Source of the DNA: [Phialemoniopsis] sp. UDSM-2020
Lineage: Eukaryota > Ascomycota > Sordariomycetes > Thyridiales > Thyridiaceae
Reading direction: 5' to 3'
NCBI GenBank assembly: GCA_018873225.1
Contig: JAEILZ010000003.1
Span: forward strand, 3,038,001 to 3,102,000
Length of the DNA stretch: 64,000 nt
A model generated the notes under the pieces. That model did not search any database. It saw only the letters and a program-made list of their open reading frames with translations, and had not been told where the DNA came from. Made by a program: the position numbers and the translations under genes. Shown here piece after piece: positions 45,906 through 57,482 of the stretch (positions are counted from its first letter, which is position 1; every line of letters begins with the position of its first letter).

Positions 45906-48900
45906 ATTAGCAGGCTGACTCTACAGCAGATGAGGCGGGCGAATGCATGATCGCGGCGGCAAGAGGATTGGGTTTCGGATGCGAAGGAATAGCGATGTGG
46001 GTGTGTTCAGTCAAGCAGCATGCGTTGACACAATGACCGATGACGGTGGTTCAAACACATGCGCTGTGCTGCACGAAACAAGGAAACGAGGTGTGGTGGT
46101 GGATGGATAAATTTGGGGGTTTGCGGGATGGGACGACGCGGTGGAAGGGAAGGACAGAGACAAAATAGCACCGAGCTAAATAGCGTCGGACAAGCAAACA
46201 TACCTTCAAGCTAGTCTTCTTTTTCTATTTTCGCTCTTGTCTCTTGGGTCTGGATTGACAAGAGACAGGATGAGCGAAGAGAAGAGGGTGCTTTGAGAGG
46301 CGAAGAATTGCCGCTGGTGGGCGAGCAAAGTTTCTAGCGTCGAATGGAGGAGGCGACGGCGCGGACAGGAGAAGACGGCGTTTGAGGTGACGACTGGTGG
46401 CCCAGATGGATTGGCTGTGTCTTAGGCGGCGACACAGGAGCTGTTTCGAATCGGGGAGTCGATTGGCGGCTCAAGCGCAAGGGCGTCGTCGATGGAATGT
46501 AGGCCAAATGACCGTCGTTTTGGATCGAAAACAAAAGATGGAACGAATGATGCTGTCGCAGCAAAATGAAGAGAACAAAAAATGGTTGTGTTTTTGCTGA
46601 CGGACAGGAAGGGTGTGCGGCCTTGGAGAGGAGGGAAAAAGAGGAGGAAGCACAGCCAGACCAGAGAGAGGAAGATCCGGAGGAATAAGGTAGGTCGATC
46701 GGCTCGGACAAGAGCGAACGAGAGAGATAAAAATGGGGATGGCTCAGGTCGGTAAAGCTGGCTTCTGGTTTTGGCTATGGTGCACCTCGTAATGGCGGAT
46801 CTTGGATGCCGGGGTAAATGGCCAGAAATGGATTTGATGGTGGTGGTGGTGGTTAGGCCCTCCAGGTAAGTAGGTAATGCGATCGCGTGTAAACCGCTCG
46901 TCTGCAAATTTCGTTCCTTTCTTTGCTGCCTCCTCTTTGCAATAATGTCTTTTTGGTTCTTCTCCTTCTTTCCTTTTCGAAAACTCAATTGTGCCAGTCT
47001 CCTTGTCGTCGTAGTCGATGGTTGATGAATTGGTTCCAGTCCTCCAAAATATGAGATGCGGCCAAGCAACCCGAGAGATTGATCAGCCTCAATCCCTGCA
47101 CATCCAATGCCAGTCCTTGACGTGCTCTGAGTTCCCAGAATAGGAACTTTCTCTCCTCAGATCAGCAGTGAATCTGCCAGTTGCCCAATGACACTCCGAT
47201 TGTTGATTCGATCACCTTGCTGAGCAGGTATGACCGAATTCCAAGATCTGGTAAACAGGCTGGAGCCCTCTTTCGTCCACCCAGTAGGTCCGTGGTCGGT
47301 ACCTCTCGTCCAATATTGCCGGGGTGGCTCACTCAGCACAAGCTCGCTCACCACACAACTGGATCGCCCACCAATATCGCCGCCTTTGTCACTTCAGGTG
47401 TCCAAGCCTCCACGTGCTGTCGGCCCACCACTTTTTCAGGTGCTGGTTCCTTTTTGGCCGAGGTGGTGGTATCGCAAACTTTTGTGCGCCTCGATATTTC
47501 GCTTCGCCCTTTTTCGAGCAATGCGATAGGCAAAGGTAGAATGTGGTAAAATGTCACTCGGACAGAGGTTTCGATTGTCCTTCCCGCTGTTGGCCTGCTG
47601 TCGCGGAGCAAATTCGCAGAGATTGGTAAATCTCGTTTATGCCAATGGCTTCGGGGAATTTAGCGCTTGTATCGATCTCCGGAGATCGACGACGTGAATG
47701 GGGCGATGCGCCGTCTGCCAGCAGCAATTTCTGTGCAGTCTCTTTTGGGGGGAAGACCGTGTACGTACAATTGTTGGTCAGGAACCAAGTCAGGATGAAG
47801 GAGAAAGCAGATGCGCTTCTTTAAAAAAGCGCGGGAGGGCTGTCTGGGTTTTACAAGGTACGTGGAAGCTAGCTACACAATCTACAGAGACAGTACTTGA
47901 TCTCGATTGACTAGAGTTGAATCATCCTCTTTGAACCGGCGGCGGCACCAGCAGGAAAAGAAGCAGGTTTGTAGAGACCGGCCAGGACCAAATCTTCCCG
48001 GGGGCTCCACCACTATAGCACAGGCAGCCAAATAAGATGCGCTCAGAGACAAGCCTCTAAACTTTGCACCGCTGGCTTCCCCGCTTTCTGCGAGTAATGA
48101 AGTCGAGGCAATTCACACTCACGAGAGTAAGCACTGCATGCATTTTGAAGCCGGGCATTGGTGTCTCCCAGCCACCCACATTATCATATGGTACATGTAC
48201 TACAAGATACGACTGAGACTCTTGCAGATATGCATATCTCCTGGGCAGTCAGATGGTGACTAGGTAGTTCAATGACAGCGATCACACAACGAGCCTCTTA
48301 CCAGAACCAGGTTACGGAGCGATGGTCCCCAATGATGCTCACAGAGCTTCACCCGGGGTAACCAGGCCCATCTGCTCCGCTTCAAGTGACGTCTGAACGT
48401 CAGGAACTGTGCACTTTTTGGTGGGCGAATCCAAGATTCGTGGCAACTTGGAACCTGCGTTTCATCATGGTTGAGGAGTTATATTCAAGCAATGATATAG
48501 CCTTCCGGGGCAACCACCTGTCAAGTTGCATCGGCTGGTTGCATCGGCTGGTTGCAAAAACGTCATGCCCCAGGGGAGCCATGACTATCCATTGACACAA
48601 TGCACCGACCCCCCAGATGGAGCAAAGTCAATCATCGGAATACCTTCATGACTGAGCTTCGCGTCGTTGGTCGATACCTAACAGTTGATATTCTGAAATC
48701 GCATAAATCGGTGGCCATCCCGACCATCAACATTTCACACCCAGCTTCCCAAAAGGGAAGTCCTGGGTGCTCAAGCTCGCTTCTAGGGCTTCTTAGAGCG
48801 TGCCTTAGCTCATCCATCGATCCCACTATTGCCCGCTAAGCTCGTGGCAACAGTGGGAAGACTCTTGCAGACTACCGAATTACGAAGAAAAAGTATGGGA

Positions 48901-50015
48901 CACAAACGACACGCCGTTTGAGGCTGTGCATCTAGCAGGTCGGCCTCCGAGACGCCCACCAGTTTGCTTTCAATGTCGTCCACGACGAGCTGATTGACGA
49001 CGCCACTTGAGCTGTCGACCGCCACTAGACCAACCAATGTGGTAAAAATAGCATGTTTGCAGCTGCATGTCTCACGCCCCAAAGAGACTGCCAGCACACA
49101 CAGGCGCTTGATCTTGTGCTTTGTCGGCTAGCCAAGCTGCATCTGTCTCGAAGTAAGCTTTCCACCAAAAGTTCTTTCCCCTGTTGATCCTTTCACCTGT
49201 AGACATCTCGTGACAGTGTGGCTATGCGAACATGCACATAGAGAAATCTTGTACGGAGTAGAGACTTCACAGGTGTCAAACGGGTTGACGACTTTTGATC
49301 AATCTCTGCCCGGAATACTTAGATACTGAATGATTAATCCATGCTGAGGTACTGTAATGGGATAATGCTGGTTGATCAGTTAATAGTCGAGGCGGTGCAT
49401 CCGTGAGGAAAACCATCAAGTAGCCTGTCACCCTTTCGCCTACCTCAGATTCATGCACTCGGTCATTGATCTAGATGTCAAGATGGAAATGCCATCATCT
49501 TATTGTCTTTGATATTTGTTCCTTGAGCCATGTCTAATTCTACGCCTCAGAATTACACAATATCTAGCTCCCGAATTGTCCGATTTGATATCCTCGTATG
49601 TAGATGCGAGCATTGTGAGATTCCATCATGCCAAAAGGGGCAGGCAGGTAGATTTCGTCATGACGCGTTTTTATGTAGTTTTTTTCTTTCCCAGATTAAA
49701 GAACTCCCAAATATGTATAAGAGCAAGGAGACCATCCCGGTGAGCAAGTGCGGTGATCGGCCTCGGCATGCGAAGGAGATCTCGCGCAGTGCCGGCCCAG
49801 GGTTGATTCCCTTGCAACCATCAAAAAAATAAAAGCCTTGTCATGTCTAAACTCCCGCTGGTTGATGCAAAGATGAAGACCGATGCTGTGGTGGCGTCAT
49901 CATGAGTTGCGGCGGCTGTCTGTACAGAGGCCTATCCGCTTGTCGATATGTACGAGATCATTAAATCCTCCCGAGAGGTGGTGAGATGCAGAGTTACCGC
50001 CGAGAGCTACCTTTT
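45906..50015. other. 4.1-kb gene desert between mucin-like and SKG6-type genes
   Basis: No frame here shows domain-like content. The 1.1 kb next to the mucin-like gene (45,906-47,070) is rich in polypyrimidine (minus strand) and TGG repeats, and contains an open 215-codon frame of low-complexity type that I consider leader sequence. The remainder (47.1-50.0 kb) is unremarkable apart from a short tandem repeat at 48,525. I cannot say whether it holds a non-coding RNA or decayed repeat. Confidence 0.4.
48525..48556. repeat. 13-bp direct tandem repeat, about 2.5 copies
   Basis: The unit GTTGCATCGGCTG occurs twice exactly and is followed by a partial third copy (GTTGCA). It lies inside the intergenic desert with no attached gene. 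Confidence 0.9.
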
Positions 50016-52429
50016 CTAATCACGCATGCCCCATGATGGCTTGAGGGTCGTGCCGAGAGCCGCTTGCGTGAAGACGGTGTCGCCGGGGAGGCGACTTACG
50101 CGGCCGGCACCGCTGCGGATCGCGCTGAGCTGAGCAGTCGAGATTCCGCTACGGTTGCTCCTGATGCTGCCGGCGTCGCTCATCGTGTCGGAATCCTTGA
50201 ACTTGCGAGGAGGGGCAAAGTCCAAGCCTGTGAAGGTGCTAGACTTGCGCAGCAGATGTCTGTTCATCATGTTAGTGACATTGTTTTCCATTATACGAGG
50301 GGAATGGAAGGATGCTTACGGGCTCGGCAGTGATGCCATCTCGTCAAAGGCCGACACCAGCGGCGAGGCGGCCGGTACATTGACCTGGTAAGGTCGTCGC
50401 TCGCCGAGTGGGCTCTGCGGGCGGCCAGCAACCTTATCCGCCATGGACGGCGGAGGGGCGAAGTCAATGGCTCCCATCAGGGCAAACGAGTCATCCTTGA
50501 GCTTGGACGGAGTGGGAAGAGTTGACAGGGCAGCGGGAGGAGGCATGGGCTTGCGAGGGCCTCGGGCAGACATGGCCGATCCGGCTCTTGGGCGACCCCA
50601 TTGGTTGGAAGCTGAAGAGCCAGGTCTCGGGCCCGGACCCCAGTTGCTAGAGGCTGCTGAACCTGGACGGAAAGGTCCACGGCCTCCGGGCATGCTCATA
50701 CCTCCCATGGAGCCGTGGGGCCCACGAGGCGGGCCTCTGGGTCCCGGCCCACGAGGTCCTGGTCCACGAGGTCCCGGACCGCCGGGACCAGGGAATCTCG
50801 AGCGCGTGGGAGGTGGCGTCATGGCGCGTCGAGCAACCGGCTGCGCATATGGCATGACGAACGCATTTGTCTCCGGGTCGAAGAAAGCCGTATCTCCGAG
50901 GTAGTTCTGGTCGTAATCTTCGTAATACTGACCGCCTTGCGTGGGAAGCGCTGGCATTTCCGGTCGGTTCGCAGCAGAATCATCGAAGTACTCCTTGTAG
51001 AAAGACCGAATCCTGTTGGCTCTTGTCTCGGGGTCCTCAGTGTCCATGACCTCATCTGGAGGAAGAGGTCTGAACCCGACAGAGAGTCGTTTGTTGTCAT
51101 ACTGCGGGACATTCAGGCCAGCAGGCTGGTCCTCCTGGGGGTACTCGGACGACTGACGTCGATGAGTGGGACGACCACGCTCACCGTCATCGTGCTGATC
51201 GTGGTGGGGGTTGACGTTGTCCCAGTTATCATGATAATCCTGAGGAGCATCGATGATGGGAGCGGAGAGAGGTGCAGGAGACATGTGGTGCGCAGAGGCG
51301 TCCAGAGGAGGGAGTGCCATGTGAGGATCGGGGAAATCAAGGCCGTCCATCAAGCCGAGGCCAACAGTCTCGGGCTGAGTCTGGTTGGGTTGTGCGTGAT
51401 ATCCCGGTTCGGGCATGGGCGAGGTCGGAAGACCTCTGCGGGCAATCTTGGCAGGCTCCTGGATAACCGGCATATCTGTAGTGATAGTCATGCTCTTCTC
51501 ATCGGGGTAAGGCACGGTCTCAATGACAGGAATGATAGGCTCGGGCATGACCACGCGGTCTTTTGACATCGGTGGGGGTGCGGGAACCGCAGCAAACTCA
51601 GGTTCCTCGGGAGCGACATAAGCTGGAGGAGGTTGCGTGGGCGTTGGCGGAACCTTGGGCAGAGAGTTCTGGCGAGGAGGCGGCATCATGCCGGAGGAGG
51701 CAACAGAGCGAGTCTTTGCCAATGCGTTTCTCTCTACTGTCGAGCCAGTGTAGACCGAGGAGCTCTCACGGCCGTCCTTCATGGGGAAAGACCGAACGGA
51801 TGCCATTTCGCTCGCTGTGTACTGAGTGACAGGCCTGTACGGATCCTCATTTTGGTGGAGTGTGCGAGCGAGCGAATGAAGCGACTCCCTCGACTGCTGG
51901 AGCTCCGGCGGGAGGAGGTAGGGGCTGGAGAGGTTCATATCCATCGACAGTTGACGGTGCTTTGCACTGTTCGGGTTCTTCTCTCCTCCGAAGAATGCGC
52001 TCTTCCGTTTCCCACCTTTGCCAGTGTCTACGGCCAATCCAAAATCCAGAGACTTGTGCGGGTCCTTCAAGTCCTCCATCCTCTGCCTCTTCATGTTCCG
52101 CCTGTGCAAGTAGAACAAAATGCAAACAATGGCAATGGCAGGGATGCTGGGAGAACTGGGTCAGCTTTGCTCGCCTGGCTCTTCAATTCAAGTGCCACTT
52201 ACCCGATACCAAGACCAATGCCAACAGGCAACGTAATTCCACCTACTGGTTTCTCGCATAGGTTGGGGTCGGTCTTGCAAGACGAGCTGCTATCGTCCCT
52301 TCCAGTCAGAGTACGACTGGCAATGCGCGTCCCCATGACCTGGGAGGGCTGATCCATCTCCTTTGCAATCTGCAGTGGTAGCCGGGGCCCCAGGCGGTAG
52401 CCATGGCTTCCATACCCCGTGCCGTCCAT
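50016..52429 (-). CDS. SKG6/Axl2-type transmembrane-domain protein
   Basis: Three exons (52203..52429, 50320..52146, 50016..50259) encode 765 residues. A short N-terminal segment with CKTDPNLCEKPVGG leads into one transmembrane helix (about 63-87, GITLPVGIGLGIGIPAIAIV), followed by FYLHRRNMKRQRMEDLKDPH. This helix-plus-basic layout is that of the SKG6/AXL2-like transmembrane domain family (yeast Skg6/Tos2, polarity-site proteins). The large cytoplasmic part is disordered and Pro-rich. It has a collagen-like run of GPRGP repeats (50,690-50,800) and a conserved segment ending in TFTGLDFAPPRKFKDSD. There is no cleavable signal peptide. A role in polarised growth is inferred from the family only. 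Confidence 0.85.
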
Positions 52430-54541
52430 CTTCTCTTCACGATTTTCTGTCCCGAGGTATTCTTTGGACGTCGAGCCAACACTAAGTATTCCGAACGATA
52501 CCCTCTGCAGGAGTTGTCGATTATTGCAGTGGCGGTACTGTTATACGTTCATATTCCCAATTACTGTCAATAACTTTTCCGTCTGTCGGTTTCAGTGGTT
52601 CGAGTGGTTGGCGGTTTCGGTTTTCCTGCTCCGGTCTGTCTTTGATGGTAAAAGAATGTACTGCTTCGAGAAAAAACAAACACAGAAGCAACGCAATGAA
52701 TGAGTGACTGATTCTGAATGAATGGCACGCCTGCTGGCAGGCTTTACTAAAAGAGTGACTCTTGACGATGTCAACGTCCGCAAAAGACGTCAAAGATTGG
52801 CAGGACGGCAGACGAGGAATGTAGAGAGCAGAATCAGGATTAGGTAGGGTCACAGACGGGCAGAGAAAGACGACGGCCTCGAGGATGTGGCTGTGGGTGG
52901 GCGGGCTCCAGCACGGGGCATCGACCAGGACATCCCGGCACCGCTCCCAACGGCCGAGATTGGACTGGGCCGGTCTGGGAGAGCAGTCAAGCTTTCGTTC
53001 AGGAGGCATCGTGGGCTGAGAGCCACCATCGTCCATTGGCGTGTTTGTGGTTGCGGACCCCCGTAAGAAAATGGGTAGGTAATTTCAGCCAAATGACAGA
53101 AAGGGGCATAGAGGGGGGAGGCACCCCGGTCGAGTGACCTGGTGTCTCCATACGGCCACCATAGCCATCGCAGGTACCTGCACCAGGCTGTATCCACATG
53201 GGTAGACCCATGTCCAGGATCCATTCCACGGTCCGCTCGCTGCAGTTGTTTCTTCCACCGCTGGTCTTTGGCAGCGATGTGAATGGCGGAAAGGCCTCCA
53301 TTCGCCTCCAGTCTGCAGCGAATGGCTTGCTAGGACCCCTGCACATAAGCCTGTATCCGCTCCTTATCTAGACTAATGCAGGTACCAAAACGCAAAAAAA
53401 GACCGCTGGGGGCTGCTTCTCGCTCAACTTTTCGCGGCAGCATCTGCAGTGGTGTGTGGTTTGTTAGACAGGCAAGACGGGCTGGATATGCCCGGCGCTA
53501 ATCAAACCTCTCATTACGGCAGAAGCAACGCTCTTGATAATGGATCCTGCTGGTGGATTGGCTGCCTTCTCCTCATCGTCCCCTCCACCCCGATCGCGCG
53601 TATCTTATTTGGGAACTGTGGGACAGCATTTTGAACCGAAATGAAAGAGGAATTCGAGGGGGGAGGAAAGAAGAAACGAAGAAAAGGGAGACAGACCTTT
53701 GCGTCGGATCTCAGGGGGTTAGGTGTCTACCAAGCCAGCCTGTAGGACCTTGCTCACTGCAACCCAGGCCAGCCTTCCCCTGTTAGAATCCTCACTATTG
53801 TTGCAAAACAAGGCATGTAAAGGACATGGCTCCAGCTGTGGCTCATTGTCGTCAAACATTGGCACTGTCGCCTACGAGTAGTCCCTGGACAGTAGGCATA
53901 TTCGTGAGACTGCAGCTGTAAACATTCAAGTGAGTAGCGAGCGGACCGACTTGTGCGGCGCGAAAGACACGGCCCGCATTGCCCAGCTCCAAAAGTGTCA
54001 TTTGATGTCTCACTCTAGTCCACTTGTCATATGCGTGGCGTGCGTCGTTCCTTGTCAAGCTGAGTGAGCTTGCAACTTATTTTAGCCGTCCGAAAGGCCG
54101 CAGTTGTTGAGGAATGTCCCAGAACTCAGACTGTGGTTATTTATGGCATTCTACATTCCTGAGCCAGAAAACATGCTGCAATGTCAACCAAGTCGTCGGA
54201 CAGAGCGATCCTTGTTGACACGCGACACAGTCGTTGATCGTCCGGTACTTGGTACTCGTGGCTCAATGCTTAGCAATCACCGACTGACGATAACATCAAT
54301 ATCGCTCCATTGTCCGGTGTCGTCATTTCTGGGGTGTGGTTTCGGGGCTAAATAAGGTCGTCGCGCCGTCTACAAGGCGCAATTTTAGCCAGTCTTGTTT
54401 TCAAAACAGTATTGCGAAGCTATGCAAATGGACCGGTCACATACAGTCAAGGTGAACGGACAATCCAGAGTGCCTGTGGGCACCTGTTTCTCTTAAGACC
54501 GATGCTATGAAGGACACTCAATGCCTGATTATGCTGGTTCA
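52430..54541. other. Intergenic region SKG6-type promoter / DHX35 3' flank
   Basis: About 2.1 kb between two minus-strand genes. It contains GCCTGCtgGCAGGC-type short inverted repeats near 52,729-52,742 and an A-rich patch near 53,385-53,400, but no supported gene. Confidence 0.4.
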
Positions 54542-56617
54542 TCATGAGGATGCTTGGTAGAACTCCGGTGCATACTCAAGCAGCCAGTTCTTCTCGATCT
54601 TCGTTATATCTCTGATATATGTCTTGTCACCTGTCTCCATAATCTCATGGAAGATGACCCAGTCGGCTTTGCGGTTGAACATCAAGGAGCTCGGATGAGC
54701 ATGCAGTGTGGTCCCTCCTGCAATGTTGCGAAAAGTCCCATCAGCCTGCATTCTCGCTGCATGAGCAAAGTAGCCAGTCGTAAGGCATCGCCGAATCTTT
54801 TCGCCCTTGTTCATGGTGCTGGCCGTCGAGTGTGCAGCCAGCGAGTCTTCCACGTTGATACCAAACCGTTCAAGATATCGCCTGAGTTGGTTCCTGATGC
54901 TGACCGCTCGAGACATGGCCTTGTAATTGAGGAAATGATCGTGACAGAACCTCGCTTCCTTGCGTCCTTTGCTCACAAAGGTTTGGTAGACGTTCAGTAA
55001 TGTCAGATGATCGCCTTCTTCCGCTGCAAACTTCCTTCTTGCACTCTCCATCCTCTTCTTTTCTCCGTCGTGTTGGATCCAGACGCTGCTCCCAAGGCTT
55101 GTCATCGCAGCTATAGTCAGGATCTCGCTCAGGCACTGAAAGGATGACGCTGAAAGTAAGGTTTTGGCCATCATGGGCTCGACCGCGAGCTCCGCCATCC
55201 TCATCCCCAAAGGTTTGGTCAGCTTTGCGTAATCGTCCAGTGCTCCTAGAGAATAGAGCAACTCCAGAGCCTTGACCATAAGTTCGGCAGGGGGCGGTGT
55301 AAAGAAATCAAAGCGCAGAACATTATCGATGCCAAGTGCCTTGAGCTGCAATATGAAAGGAGCTAGGTTTGAGCGCTGAATTTCCGGTACGTTGGCGTCA
55401 GCGAGCCCGAGGTAAGTCTCCTCGGTGTACAAGCGAAAGCACTTCCCCGGTCTGGTGCGACCTGCTCTTCCTGCCCTCTGCTTCGCCGCAGCCTTGGAGA
55501 CTGGTGTTGCTGTCAAGGTCTCGATTCCTGTTTTGGGATTGAAAGCTCGAAGCTTGACGAAGCCACAGTCGACAACATACACAATACCATCAATGGTGAT
55601 TGACGCCTCGGCGATATTCGTAGAAAATATGACTTTTCGCGTGTTCTCTGCGGCTTCTTCAAAGACATACATCTGTTGATCTGCAGGCAGTCCAGCGTAC
55701 AGCGGCAGCGGTTGCAATGCTTGAGCTTCTGGATCAAGCTGAGCTGCTCTTTCGGCCACCGCCTGTACAGCCGTATCGATCTCTTCACGTCCTGTCAAGA
55801 ACACAAGTATATCGCCATTTAGCTCTTTGGTATGTATGTTGAAAACCGTGGAGATGGCAAGTTCAAGGTAGTCTTCCGCTGGCTCTTCAAGGTAGAGCAC
55901 ATCGATAGGATACGTCCTGCCCTCCAGGCTGATGATTTGACCGGCCGGCTGCTCGAGGCTGTCCTCGAGCTTTTCGTCATGGTTGACCGAGAAGAAACCA
56001 AGGAATTCCTCCGCTTGAAGAGTAGCACTGCTGATGATAATGCGCAGCTCGGGCCTCCGTCTGCGGATCTTCTTGAGCAGTCCTAAGAGAATGTCGGTGC
56101 TTATTGAGCGCTCGTGGGCTTCATCGACCATGATGACCGAGTATCTTGTGAGCAGGGGATCAACAAGTGCCTCACGGATCAGAAGTCCGTCTGTCAAGAA
56201 TTTGATCCGAGTCGTCTCGGAGGTGACATCTTCGAATCGTATTGAATAGCCGACCTCTTTGCCAACTTCACAGCCATACTCCTCGGCAACTCTCAGGGCC
56301 ACCGTGGTTGCGGCCACTCTTCGGGGCTGTGCGTGTTAGCCATTTCGATGCTTTCTTTTACTTTGAGGCGGGGAACGGCTGCTATGCGAACATACCTGCG
56401 TTACAGCAATGACCTTGCCATCATTGCACCAGCCAGCCTGTTCGAGAAACTGTGGTATTTGTGTGGTCTTGCCCGAGCCAGTCTGCCCAACAATGATAGT
56501 GACAGGTGACGTTTCGACCAGGTAGAGCAGGCTCTCACGATGCTTTGCTATTGGAAGAAGCGCCGATGGTTTATATAGAGCTGGTATGAATGACGAGCCA
56601 AGATCAGACTCAGCCAT
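54542..56617 (-). CDS. DEAH-box RNA helicase, DHX35-like
   Basis: Two exons, 56396..56617 and 54542..56326, encode 668 residues with a phase-0 junction. The ATG at 56617 (MAESDLGSSF) is chosen because the open frame further upstream starts with TTG. Helicase motifs are complete: GQTGSGKTTQ (residues 44-53), PRRVAATTVA, DEAH at 142-145, SATLQAEEF, FLTGREEID, STNIAEASITIDG and QRAGRAGRTRPG. The HA2/ratchet and OB-fold segments follow (LYSLGALDDY, RCLTTGYFAHAARM, WVIFHEI). Length and motif order fit DHX35, a spliceosomal C-complex helicase absent from budding yeast but retained in many filamentous fungi. It is divergent from the DUF2293 gene. Confidence 0.93.
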
Positions 56618-57482
56618 GATGACTTGCTTCACTGCAGAACTGCGTCTAAGCTGGCATCGAGCGGATGTGTAGGACTGCAAAAGGCGTCATGTCGCGTGCC
56701 ACAGGAGACATTTATTTGATGCTCATGCTGGTATGAAAAGAAAAGAAAAGAAAAGTCAGAGTAATCACAGGTTTGCCCCCCAAGAGTAGGTAGAGCAAAC
56801 ATATACCTATGTGATCTTAATCTGCCGGACCTCTTACACTTTCAATCTTCAAAATGCTGCTTTTCCCATTCCATCCATAAAGTCAAGAAACAAGACTCAT
56901 ACCTGATCAAAAAGGGATTAGTGCAGATGTGAACTGGTCTGTGCACCCAAGTAGCACCATCCAGTGGTACCTGACGTCGCTTTTAGGCGCCGATCCATCT
57001 CGCCCTGCCTGACCACACGCAGGCTCACATCTCGAATTACAGACTTCGCAACCCAACTTCCAACTTACTTTATTACCCATCGCCCGGTTTCTGTGAAGCA
57101 GGCCTGGAACCAAGTCGCCCGGCTGCTGACCTCTTCCTGGAAGAAATAGCAAATTCCGTGAGATTTCTGCACAACAGGCACTCTGGGCTTTCTGGGACTC
57201 TCATCCCATTCTCACTCCCGTCTCAGATCCAGCAAGTGTCAGCTTGCCAAGAGACTCCTCGGGCAGAGAACTTACAACCAGACATTATTTGGTATCGAAG
57301 AAGAAATCCAGTCCCTCACGAAGACTTATTCTTCCTTCTCATCGAGGACACTCAACCACTCGAGGAACCCTGGTGATTTCCGTACCGTTTTCTTTTTGCT
57401 TTTTCTTTCTTCCTTGATCCCTGCCAGCCTAGGCTTCTCTGGTAACTCTGATCAGTATGGTAAGCTCATGACGATTGCCATC
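56618..57482. promoter_or_regulatory. Divergent region DHX35-like / DUF2293 gene
   Basis: About 0.87 kb between divergent start codons. It includes a (GAAAA)n microsatellite at about 56,735-56,755. Promoters are inferred from orientation. Confidence 0.4.
56735..56755. repeat. GAAAA microsatellite
   Basis: Four consecutive GAAAA pentamers in the DHX35/DUF2293 divergent region. Confidence 0.85.

Noticed and set aside
46422..47069. 215-codon minus-strand frame upstream of the mucin-like gene
   Set aside because: Low-complexity, no motif, located in a pyrimidine-rich leader; treated as 5' flank.
48810..49097. 95-codon minus-strand frame in the second desert
   Set aside because: No splice-supported extension, domain or compositional sign of a protein.
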